Assembly (NCBI GenBank): GCA_021845835.1 | Contig: JAJZVE010000276.1 | Coordinates: 1-6,396, forward strand | Source of the DNA: Pseudomonadota bacterium | GTDB taxonomy: Bacteria > Pseudomonadota > Alphaproteobacteria > Acetobacterales > Acetobacteraceae | Reading direction: 5' to 3' | DNA length: 6,396 nucleotides | Part shown: positions 1-6,055 of the stretch, in pieces | How the letters are laid out: the number at the start of each line of letters is the position of its first letter | Numbering within the stretch: the first letter of the stretch is position 1 | Program-made: the position numbers and the translations under genes | The notes under the pieces: model-generated | What the model saw: only the letters and a program-made list of their open reading frames with translations | What the model was told of the DNA's origin: nothing | Databases searched by the model: none

Positions 1-191
1 CCGAAGCTGCCGGCGACCTGATGGGGGAAACCCCTCACCTTGAACGGCGGCCTGCACGGGGAAAATCCCGTTCGCCTGTCCGGCACGAAGCGAGGAACGT
101 CGCATCCGTTGTGGGACACCATGAATGGAGGGACAGTTTAAAATCTCAGCCGCGCGGTCCGTCCGCACGGTCGCTGCCGGGCAGCGCAAGC
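1..191. other. Left-end region without a recognisable gene
   Basis: No supported gene. There is a GGGG-GAAA-CCCC hairpin (23-34), a second structured stretch (46-76, pairing GGCG/CGCC and ACGGG/CCCGT), and two GGGACA boxes (113-118 and 130-135) beside the AT-rich TTTAAAA. A plus-strand frame (22-141) and a minus-strand frame (122 to the edge) are both open and moderately coding-like; neither matches a family I know. It may be the end of an adjoining mobile element. Confidence 0.3.
172..186 (-). terminator. Hairpin just after the TOTE gene
   Basis: CGCTGC-CCG-GCAGCG (minus strand) forms a 6-bp stem with a 3-nt loop, starting 5 nt past the TAA stop of the primase/helicase gene. No U-run follows directly, so termination function is only a possibility. 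Confidence 0.25.
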
Positions 192-2651
192 TTACGAAAT
201 GACATAGCCGAGCGCGCGGTAGCCGATCCGGCGTCTGGCCGCCATGCGCGCCAGCACCGGCACGGCATCGTCGGTGTAGTCGTAGACCTGGACCTGGGTC
301 TTCCCCTGGTGCTCACGGTGCAGGCGGCCGACGTACTGGGCAAGCGTGCCCTTCCAGGAGATCGGCAGGGTCAGGAACAGGGTGTCGAGCCGTGGATCGT
401 CGAACCCTTCGCCGATGTACCGCCCGGTTGCGATGATCAGCCGCTCCTGGCCGTCCGGCACCCGCAACGCGGCCTGTGCCGCATCGCGGGCAGCCGCGGT
501 CATGCCGCCATGCAGGACCACGACGTTGCGGGCGAAACGCTGGAACCGGTCGCGCAGGTATTCGAGGTGATCGCGCCGCTCGGTCAGCACGACCGGCGAG
601 CGTTTCGCCTCCAGCGCGGCGAGCACATCATCGAAGATGAGCTGGTTGCGGGTGGCGTCATGGGCCAGCGCGGCATAGATCGCCGACATGTCGGGGCGCT
701 CAGCCTCGGACAGTCCCGGCGGCAGGCGGAATGACGTCGGGCGCAGTTGCACACGATGGTCAATGCCGCGCCGGGCCGCCTGCGCCCGCGCGTCGACCCG
801 GTAGCGCACCGGCCCGCACTGCATGAAGATGATCGGATGGTGCCCGTCCTTGCGCGCGATGGTGGCCGACAGGCCGACGACATACCGGGCCTTGGCGCGT
901 CGCGCCGCCAGCTCGAAGCTCACCGCGGAGAGGTGATGGCATTCGTCAACGACGAGATGGCCGTAGGATCCGACAATGTCCGATACCTCGCCCTTGCGCA
1001 CGAGGCTCTGGATCAGGGCCACGTCGATGATGCCGCCGGGCTTGTGGCGGCCTCCGCCGATTTCGCCGATCAGCCTGGGATCCACGGACAGGAAGGTCTT
1101 CAGGCGTTCGGCCCACTGCGCCAGCAATTCGCGGCGGTGGACCAGCACCAGCGTGTTGCGCTGTCGCCGGGCGATCAGGGCGGCGGCGACGACGGTTTTC
1201 CCGAAGGCGGTCGTCGCGGCGAGCACGCCGGTGTCGTGCGCGGCGAGCGCGTCCAGAGCCGCTGCCTGGCCGGCGTGCAGTTGGCCCACGAACCGCACGC
1301 CGGCGGGCAGAGGGGTGCCGTCCACGCGATGGTCCTCGAGCTCGGCGCCGATGCCGAGCGAGCTCAGCAGCGTCAGGACCTCGTCGAGGCATCCCCGTGG
1401 CAGGCCGATATGGCGCGCGCTGACGTCGGCGCAGGAGATGATTCGCGGCTTGCCAAAGGTCGGCTGCCGCATCGCCTGGGCGCGGTAGAAGTCCGGGTTC
1501 TGGAACGCCGCGAGGCGAATCAGGCGCACGACGAGCGCGGCCGGCAGGACGGTGCGGTCGATGTAGAGCTGGTCGGCGAGCACCACCCGGACCGAGGCCG
1601 GCAGCGGATCGGCAAGCGGTGGCGGATCGCACCGACGAGACGGGGTCAGGTGCCACGGCTCATCGGCCGTGTCGTCCTCGACCGGCAGCCGGACGCCGCC
1701 GAACAGGCCGTCGCCGCTGTCGGCGTCCCGCAGTCGCACCGCGACATCCACCGGGTCCATGCGCCGGATCGCGGCGAGGACGGCCCATTGATCGTCATAT
1801 GGGCGGAGATCGTCATCGACGAACACGCTGTTGCCACGGGACCGCGCCTGGCGCTGCAACGGCAGCGCGATGAGGTTGCCGAAGCCACCGGCCGGCATGG
1901 TGTCCTGGTTCGGGAAGAACCGGTCATACGAGGAAAAGCGGATGTCCGGGCGGCGCTCCATGGTGCGGGTGACCAGCCAGGCACCGAGCCGCCGCGCCTC
2001 GCGGGCCGGGATCGGCGCGGCAAAGAAAATCCACACATGGCCACCCTCGCCGGACCGGGACCGCTCCAGAGCGGCTGGCACGCCTTCCGAGCGGCATGTT
2101 TGCAGGAACGCGAGTGCGTCCGGCGCCCAGGCCTCGCCGTCGAAGTCGGCGGCAAGGAACCAGCAGGTTTCATCGGGCAGCAGCGGATAGACCCCCATGA
2201 CGAAACCGCCGGCCTCGCCCGCTCGTGCCGCTCCGCGGCCGCCGAGATGGCGCGCGATCACCGCGTCGGAAACGGGAACAAAAGCCTGGTTCGGGCAGGC
2301 GCCGCACTTCACCTGCGGCTTGCCGCAAATCCCGCGGGCCCATTCATGGGCGCAGGCCGGCGCGTAGCCGGAGCGCTGCGTCCGTACGTTCTCCCAGCGG
2401 ACCGGGAAGACATCCGCCCGACCGGCGAACAGGCACCGGAACAGGGCGATTTTCGCGGCGGCTGGCGAGGCAGCGGTCAGGCCATCGGGGCCGATCGCAA
2501 TGTTTGCCGCCGGCGACAAGGGGTTCATCGCGACGGCACGCGCGCGCTCCAGGACGGCCAGCCGGGCCGCAAGCTCCGCCTTTTCCGCCTCCAGTTTGCT
2601 CAGCCGGCTCCGGATCAGGGCAATTTCCGGCTCGTGATCCGTGTTATTCAT
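192..2651 (-). CDS. TOTE-type AEP primase / SF2 helicase fusion protein
   Basis: The 819-residue product has a short N-terminal coiled-coil-like helix (residues 7-40). Next comes a TOTE-type archaeo-eukaryotic primase module: a Cys cluster likely to bind zinc (C100, C109, C116, C119), the metal-binding DxD pair D169/D171 in AADFDGEAW, the SGEGGHVWIFF motif with H205, and a FGNLIALPLQ strand near 257-266. A linker (about 300-360) leads to an LPRGCLDE segment (417-424) and an SF2 helicase: Walker A-like TTAFGKT with K485, DECHH (569-573), SAT (595-597) and QYVGRLHR (772-779). It should bind nucleic acid and hydrolyse ATP. The family is proposed to serve in conflict systems; no nuclease motif is visible. 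The frame stays open further upstream, but that part shadows scpA. I chose the ATG at 2651 because GGAG lies 10 nt before it; an in-frame ATG at 2678 has no such site. Family assignment is firm, biological role inferred. Confidence 0.92.
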   Translation of the reverse strand: MNNTDHEPEIALIRSRLSKLEAEKAELAARLAVLERARAVAMNPLSPAANIAIGPDGLTAASPAAAKIALFRCLFAGRADVFPVRWENVRTQRSGYAPACAHEWARGICGKPQVKCGACPNQAFVPVSDAVIARHLGGRGAARAGEAGGFVMGVYPLLPDETCWFLAADFDGEAWAPDALAFLQTCRSEGVPAALERSRSGEGGHVWIFFAAPIPAREARRLGAWLVTRTMERRPDIRFSSYDRFFPNQDTMPAGGFGNLIALPLQRQARSRGNSVFVDDDLRPYDDQWAVLAAIRRMDPVDVAVRLRDADSGDGLFGGVRLPVEDDTADEPWHLTPSRRCDPPPLADPLPASVRVVLADQLYIDRTVLPAALVVRLIRLAAFQNPDFYRAQAMRQPTFGKPRIISCADVSARHIGLPRGCLDEVLTLLSSLGIGAELEDHRVDGTPLPAGVRFVGQLHAGQAAALDALAAHDTGVLAATTAFGKTVVAAALIARRQRNTLVLVHRRELLAQWAERLKTFLSVDPRLIGEIGGGRHKPGGIIDVALIQSLVRKGEVSDIVGSYGHLVVDECHHLSAVSFELAARRAKARYVVGLSATIARKDGHHPIIFMQCGPVRYRVDARAQAARRGIDHRVQLRPTSFRLPPGLSEAERPDMSAIYAALAHDATRNQLIFDDVLAALEAKRSPVVLTERRDHLEYLRDRFQRFARNVVVLHGGMTAAARDAAQAALRVPDGQERLIIATGRYIGEGFDDPRLDTLFLTLPISWKGTLAQYVGRLHREHQGKTQVQVYDYTDDAVPVLARMAARRRIGYRALGYVIS

Positions 2652-2835
2652 CAGCCCGTCACTCCGGTCCACAACCATTGTCTGTTGATGAGAGCGAGCT
2701 GCTGCTGTGCATGCGCTGGATTCTATGTGCGCAGGCCACCTCCGGTTTCCCGAGGCGTTTTCGGCACCGGAGTTCGGAGGGATGGCGCTCGCCACGCCGC
2801 AAGACGACGGCCTCCAACATTGGGCCATGTCAGGG
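2652..2835 (-). promoter_or_regulatory. Gap between scpA and the TOTE gene, possible promoter region
   Basis: This 184-bp gap is where scpB usually follows scpA. It has no convincing gene. A TAGAAT hexamer (minus strand, about 2730-2735) could be a -10 box for the primase/helicase, but no good -35 pairs with it. A CAAC-N8-GTTG dyad (about 2671-2686) lies nearer the start codon. A 53-codon minus-strand frame (2820 to 2659) begins MLEAVV, faintly like a ScpB start, but has no ribosome site and no further similarity I can see. Confidence 0.3.
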
Positions 2836-3681
2836 TCAGGCCGCCGCTTCGACAGCCCGAGCAGACGCGATCTCAATCGGGCCGAAATGTACCTCCTGGG
2901 CCAGCGACGTTTCCTCCATCCGCGCCAGCTCCAGGGCGGCCACGAAGGTCGACGCAATAGCCGAGCGCGCAATGAGCGGCTTCGATCGCGCTTCTTCGGG
3001 CACACTGGGCAGGAAGACCTCGAACACCCCCACGCCCTCTGCTTCGCCCAGAAGCTTGCGCATGCGGTCGATCGCCTCGGGCACAAGGTAGAGATCCGGG
3101 ATGGCGGGCCGGTAGACTGGCTCCTCGTGCGCGGACTCCCCTGCCCTGCCCCGCAGCACGGCGAGGCAGGCCTCCATCAGCCGCATGTAGGACGCGACGC
3201 GGGGATCCCGCCCTTGGCGCGCCCGCGTGAACACGTCGCGCCCGAGAAGCGGCCGCGCCTCCAGCCAGGCCGCCGCGGCTTTCACAAACTGCAGATCCCG
3301 CAACCGCGCCAGCTCGCGCGCGGCGTCCTGCTCGGCTTCCTCGGCCGCCTCTGGATCGGCCGCGAACAGCAGCCGCGACCGCAGCACCAGCAGCCGGGTC
3401 GCCAGCACCAGCCACTCGGCCCGGCGCTCGATCGGCACGTGTTTCTCGTAGCACGCTAGCGCATCGACGAACTGGTCAATGAGCGCGTTGATCGAGATGC
3501 GGCCGAGGTCGATACGCGCGCGCTCGGCGAGGTCGAGCAGCAGCTCGAGCGGGCCGTCGAAGCCGTCGAGATGCAGTTCGGGCGAGGCGGGCACGCGCGG
3601 CAGCGCGTCCCAATCGTCCCAGAGTGGGTCCGGGCCGCCGGGAGGTGATGCGACGTCGAGGGCGGAGTCAGCCATCATCAT
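2836..3681 (-). CDS. scpA: ScpA-family kleisin (segregation and condensation protein A)
   Basis: The product is 281 residues, a usual length for ScpA. The N-terminal signature LHLDGFDGPLELLLDLAE (37-53) and the following IDLGRISINALIDQF match the kleisin helices that contact the SMC neck. TRLLVLRSRLLFA (95-107) is the conserved second helix. An acidic, alanine-rich middle (108-125) leads to a C-terminal winged helix (about 231-272, ending QEVHFGPIEI) that would bind the SMC head. In the standard complex ScpA bridges SMC heads and recruits ScpB in chromosome segregation. Here neither scpB nor smc is visible nearby, and the neighbours are an Api92-like gene and a recombinase, so this is probably an accessory copy rather than the housekeeping one. 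Three ATGs in a row (3681, 3678, 3675) are possible starts; all overlap the end of the upstream gene by 8-14 nt and none has a clear ribosome site, which suggests translational coupling. Confidence 0.88.
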   Translation of the reverse strand: MMMADSALDVASPPGGPDPLWDDWDALPRVPASPELHLDGFDGPLELLLDLAERARIDLGRISINALIDQFVDALACYEKHVPIERRAEWLVLATRLLVLRSRLLFAADPEAAEEAEQDAARELARLRDLQFVKAAAAWLEARPLLGRDVFTRARQGRDPRVASYMRLMEACLAVLRGRAGESAHEEPVYRPAIPDLYLVPEAIDRMRKLLGEAEGVGVFEVFLPSVPEEARSKPLIARSAIASTFVAALELARMEETSLAQEVHFGPIEIASARAVEAAA

Positions 3682-4276
3682 AGCGGGGCGTGATCGCGAA
3701 GACGAGCTTCGGCCAGTCCCGGCGCAGCCGCAGGATCGCCTGCCAGGGAGTCCAGTCCGCCGAATAGAATTCGATGACAATGCGCCCGGTCCGGCGGAGA
3801 CGCTTATCGGCGTTTTCCTCGGTCATGCGGACGTGGCGCAGCGGCTGGGTCGTGCCCCAGTGCGTGCGCAGCCAGGCCTGGGCGGCGGGGTCGTCGTCCC
3901 CCAGCGCGAGGATCGCGTTGGGCACAGGGATGAGCCGGTGCAGGTCGAGCGGGCAGGTGCCCGGCCCTGCCCAGTGCGCCAGCACGCGGTCGTGGCGGGC
4001 GGCGATGATCTCGCGCAGTTCCCGCGCCAGCGCCCGCGCGTCGGCGCCCTCGGTCGCCATCGGCGCGAACAGCCGCGCTTCTTCGGCGTCCAGGTCGAGA
4101 TGCCAGGGTACGGCGCCGGTGCCCCTGGCCGCCGCCCGGAATTTCTGGACCTCCGCTGCCGGCCCGCTGACGGTGAGCACGTTGCGCACCCAGTCGGTTG
4201 TAAATGGGATGCAAGGGCCTCCGGGCCCTTGCCGGGTCCGGGCGGAGCCCGGCCTTTCTTTCTCTCCTTCGCTCAC
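3668..4276 (-). CDS. Api92-like (DUF1281-type) small protein
   Basis: I read a 202-residue product. TTDWVRNVLTVSGPAAEV (26-43) resembles the usual start of Api92/DUF1281 proteins (a pattern like MPNWxxNRLTVTGP). AWLRTHWGTT (134-143) and the C-terminal IEFYSADWTPW ... DWPKLVF match the WGTK and AWSPP...YPxLxF patterns of the Api92 ferredoxin-like C-terminal domain. These proteins are common on phages and plasmids; their function is unknown. The start is uncertain. A GTG at 4276 overlaps the recombinase stop as GTGA, but the first 22 or so residues would then be encoded by GC-rich inverted repeats and show no family similarity. Family-like sequence begins around 4201, where the only nearby in-frame candidates are an ATC and a GTG (residue 30), so the native start may have been displaced. 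The 3' end overlaps scpA. Assignment is by motif memory, moderately sure. Confidence 0.62.
   Translation of the reverse strand: MSEGEKERPGSARTRQGPGGPCIPFTTDWVRNVLTVSGPAAEVQKFRAAARGTGAVPWHLDLDAEEARLFAPMATEGADARALARELREIIAARHDRVLAHWAGPGTCPLDLHRLIPVPNAILALGDDDPAAQAWLRTHWGTTQPLRHVRMTEENADKRLRRTGRIVIEFYSADWTPWQAILRLRRDWPKLVFAITPRYDDG
4211..4253. repeat. Tandem GC-rich inverted repeats (REP-like element)
   Basis: Two hairpins stand side by side. The first is a perfect 9-bp stem, GCAAGGGCC / GGCCCTTGC, with a TCCG loop (4211-4232). The second pairs GCCGGG with CCCGGC and TCC with GGA (4231-4253, one bulged base). A pyrimidine-rich tract (4254-4268, CTTTCTTTCTCTCC) follows on the plus strand. The style resembles dispersed REP-type elements of GC-rich alphaproteobacteria. 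Read on the plus strand it looks like a terminator, yet no plus-strand gene precedes it; on the minus strand it lies between the recombinase and the conserved part of the Api92-like gene, where it could fold in the mRNA and modulate downstream expression. Confidence 0.6.
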
Positions 4277-5409
4277 AGATCGAGCAACCGCGCCGGATTG
4301 TCGGCGGTGATGCGGGCGCGCCTTCGGTAGCCACGCATCGTCGAGAGATCGCCGTGGCGGGTGTGGGCCGCGACCTGCTCGTCGGGCGCGCCGGCGAGAT
4401 AGGCTTCGGTAATTAGCCCGGCGCGCAGGCCGTGCGGCGAGAGGCGCTCGCTCGGGTGGACGGTGAGGTTGGCCAGCGCCGCGCGGCGCAGCAGGATGAT
4501 TCTGACGCCGCCGGGGCTGAGCCGGTCCTCGAGGGTGCCGTGGCGAGTGATGCCGCGGAACACCGGCCCGCGCCGAATCTTTGCGCGCGATAGCCAAATC
4601 TCCAGCGCGCGGACGGGACAGGTGTCGCGCACCGCGCCGGTGTCCTCGCCGCGCATGCGCGGCAGGGTGACGTCGGCCCCCTTGCCTTCCTGGTCGCGTT
4701 TGCTGCGCGGAATGCGGATGGTGACGCCGTTCGCGTCGAAGCGCAGATGGGCGTGGTCGATGGCGACCAGTTCCGAGCGGCGGAACGCACCGGCGAAGCC
4801 GACCAGTAGCAGCGCACGGTCACGGATGCCGGCCAGATCGCTCGGGCAGGTGGCGATCAGTTGCTTGATCTCGACGGAGGTCAGCGCGGCCGCGGGGCGC
4901 ACCGGCCTGGGGTGGGCGCGGCGTATGCCGCTCAAGGTTTCGCAGATGACGGGGTGAGCGGCAGTGAACAGAATCCCGCGGCGGCGATGGTGCCAGGCAA
5001 TGGCGGCGACCCGGCGGCCGAGGGCACTGCTTCCGTGCGTGGCGGCCAGGGTCGCGAGCCAGGCGGCAACCAGCACCGGATTGACCGGCAGGTCGCTTGG
5101 GTCGGCACCGTTGCCGCGGCACCACGTGGAAAACTCGGCCCAGTCGCGCAGGCAGGCGGATCGGGTCGCGTCGGAGATGGCGTCGCCGGCGTAATCGGCG
5201 GCGGCGGCGACGGCCTCGCACAGCGGACCCTCGAGCAGCGCCTGCAGCGCCGCCGAGGGCGGATGGGCGCGCGCCAGGCGTTTCACCAGCGCGAGCGCTT
5301 GGTTGGGCGTGACGGGCGCCGCTGCGTCCGCTTGGGCCGATGGCAGGAGCTCGCCGATCGCCGGGGGCAGCGACGCGGGCGGGTTGACCTCGTCGGGTCG
5401 ATCATCCAT
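4273..5409 (-). CDS. Tyrosine recombinase / site-specific integrase
   Basis: The 378-residue product has a proline/alanine-rich N-terminus, then a SAM-like core-binding domain (about 70-165, with RDWAEFSTWCRGN and a PVNPVLVAAWLATLA helix). The catalytic domain (about 176-372) has the full residue set: R210 in FRRSEL, K237 in SKRDQ, H326 and R329 in SPHGLRAG, H352 in RHGDLSTM, and the nucleophile Y361 nine residues later. It should cut and rejoin DNA at paired recombination sites through a 3'-phosphotyrosine link. Nothing here identifies those sites. An AAAGGA ribosome site lies 8 nt before the ATG at 5409. The stop overlaps the next gene as GTGA, so it probably leads an operon with the Api92-like gene and scpA. 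It could be the integrase of a mobile element or a plasmid multimer resolvase. Confidence 0.93.
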   Translation of the reverse strand: MDDRPDEVNPPASLPPAIGELLPSAQADAAAPVTPNQALALVKRLARAHPPSAALQALLEGPLCEAVAAAADYAGDAISDATRSACLRDWAEFSTWCRGNGADPSDLPVNPVLVAAWLATLAATHGSSALGRRVAAIAWHHRRRGILFTAAHPVICETLSGIRRAHPRPVRPAAALTSVEIKQLIATCPSDLAGIRDRALLLVGFAGAFRRSELVAIDHAHLRFDANGVTIRIPRSKRDQEGKGADVTLPRMRGEDTGAVRDTCPVRALEIWLSRAKIRRGPVFRGITRHGTLEDRLSPGGVRIILLRRAALANLTVHPSERLSPHGLRAGLITEAYLAGAPDEQVAAHTRHGDLSTMRGYRRRARITADNPARLLDL

Positions 5410-5417
5410 GCGCGCGA

Positions 5418-5423
5418 TCCTTT
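5418..5423 (-). promoter_or_regulatory. Ribosome binding site of the recombinase gene
   Basis: AAAGGA on the minus strand, 8 nt from the ATG at 5409. It supports that start and lies inside the 46-bp spacer shared with the divergent toxin-antitoxin operon, leaving little room there for a separate recombinase promoter. Confidence 0.6.
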
Positions 5424-5443
5424 CCGGAGGCCCGGTGGGTGCC

Positions 5444-5449
5444 TATGAT
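5444..5449 (+). promoter_or_regulatory. Possible -10 box of the parDE operon
   Basis: TATGAT lies 6 nt before the parD ATG in otherwise very GC-rich DNA. A 17-nt spacer places a weak -35 (TTTCCG) at 5421-5426. If used, transcription would begin at or next to the ATG and give a leaderless message, which fits the absence of a ribosome site close to that ATG. The box sits in an imperfect dyad (TGC-n-TAT-G-ATA-nnn-GCA, 5440-5456), a candidate operator for ParD self-repression. No experimental support. Confidence 0.35.
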
Positions 5450-5455
5450 AACTGC

Positions 5456-5713
5456 ATGGACAACGTGACCCTGCCCCCGGAGCTGGAGCGCTTCGCGACC
5501 GAGGCAATAGCCGCCGGCCGCTATCGCGACATGGACGAGCTGCTGCGCACCGGGGTGGGCCTGCTCCAGCGCCTTGAGGAAGAGCGGCGCGGGTTCGTGG
5601 CGTCCTTGCAGGGGGCTGAGGCCGAGGCCGACCGGGTGGGATGCGTGTCGCTGGAGCGGGTGGATGCCGGTATGCGCCAAGCGATCCGCGCCGCAGCCAA
5701 GCGGAGCGCGTGA
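5456..5713 (+). CDS. parD: ParD-like ribbon-helix-helix antitoxin
   Basis: The 85-residue product has the ParD layout. A short N-terminal strand, MDNVTLPPELERF, would form the DNA-binding ribbon, followed by the family motif AAGRYRDMDELLRTGV (21-36) and a charged helix LQRLEEERR. The rest is an extended C-terminal tail with a basic end (IRAAAKRSA) that would wrap the toxin. ParD antitoxins bind and neutralise ParE and repress their own promoter. The TGA stop overlaps the toxin GTG as GTGA, the tight arrangement usual for this pair. The ATG at 5456 is chosen because family similarity begins there; the frame is open upstream only as a shadow of the divergent recombinase gene. There is no ribosome site at normal spacing. 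Confidence 0.85.
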   Translation: MDNVTLPPELERFATEAIAAGRYRDMDELLRTGVGLLQRLEEERRGFVASLQGAEAEADRVGCVSLERVDAGMRQAIRAAAKRSA

Positions 5714-6048
5714 CCCCCGATTTCCTGGCGCCATCGGCGGAGGCCGATCTCTACGAGGCAGTGACCTGGCTGGCGCGCGAGAACGAGGCAGCTGCAGATG
5801 CGTTGCGGGAGGCCGCGTTGCGCAGCATGCGGCGGATTGTGGAGCGTCCGCTGCTCGGCCGCCTGCACCCGGAACTCGCGCCTCCACCTTATCGATTCTG
5901 GCGGATCGCCAATTTTCCCTATCTGATCGTCTACAACGCGGCGCGCACGCCGCCCTTGGTGCTGCGCGTTCTGCACATGAGCCGCGACCTACCGCCATTG
6001 CTCGCGGGTCTGGCTGACCTGCCGGAGCGGGAACCGCCGGCGCGATAG
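5710..6048 (+). CDS. parE: ParE/RelE-superfamily toxin
   Basis: The 112-residue product starts with the ParE pattern LAPSAEADLYEAVTWLAREN, followed by an alanine-rich helix, then IVERPLLGRLHPEL, the core strands YRFWRIANFPYLIVYN, and the closing strand LVLRVLHMSRDLPPLL. The RVLHxxRDL ending is characteristic of ParE toxins. Described ParE proteins inhibit DNA gyrase and damage plasmid-free cells, so the pair stabilises the DNA that carries it; other ParE-fold toxins act differently, so the target here is inferred. The GTG start at 5710 overlaps the antitoxin stop by 4 nt. No residue looks missing and the length is slightly above the family average (about 95-105) because of a proline/arginine-rich tail. 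The stop codon lies in the loop of a perfect 8-bp inverted repeat. Confidence 0.87.
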   Translation: MTPDFLAPSAEADLYEAVTWLARENEAAADALREAALRSMRRIVERPLLGRLHPELAPPPYRFWRIANFPYLIVYNAARTPPLVLRVLHMSRDLPPLLAGLADLPEREPPAR

Positions 6049-6055
6049 CCGGCGG
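6034..6055 (+). terminator. Perfect inverted repeat spanning the parE stop codon
   Basis: CCGCCGGC and GCCGGCGG form an 8-bp stem around a 6-nt loop that holds part of the TAG stop. A second small dyad (CGCCG-GAATT-CGGCG, about 6063-6077) follows, and the first T-run (TTTTT) comes only about 50 nt past the first hairpin. It could be a weak or Rho-assisted terminator or a stabiliser of the toxin mRNA 3' end; it is not a canonical intrinsic terminator. Confidence 0.35.

Noticed and set aside
21..734. Plus-strand open frame of 237 codons at the left end
   Set aside because: Most of it is antisense to the helicase C-terminus, and its first part has poor third-position bias and no recognised domain.
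747..2960. Long plus-strand open frame (737 codons) antisense to the primase/helicase gene
   Set aside because: It mirrors the TOTE gene and arises from its G/C-biased codons; its translation is rich in R, G, A, Q and H with no family motif.
2652..3086. Extended N-terminus of the primase/helicase frame up to an ATG at 3086
   Set aside because: It overlaps the conserved ScpA C-terminus in another frame and has no family similarity; the GGAG-supported ATG at 2651 fits better.
4231..4268. Intrinsic terminator on the plus strand
   Set aside because: The hairpin plus pyrimidine tract looks right, but no plus-strand gene reads into it; the repeat-element explanation is simpler.
4276..4597. Extended N-terminus of the Api92-like frame up to an ATG at 4597
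   Set aside because: This part lies antiphase within the recombinase catalytic domain and is a shadow, rich in R, P and H.
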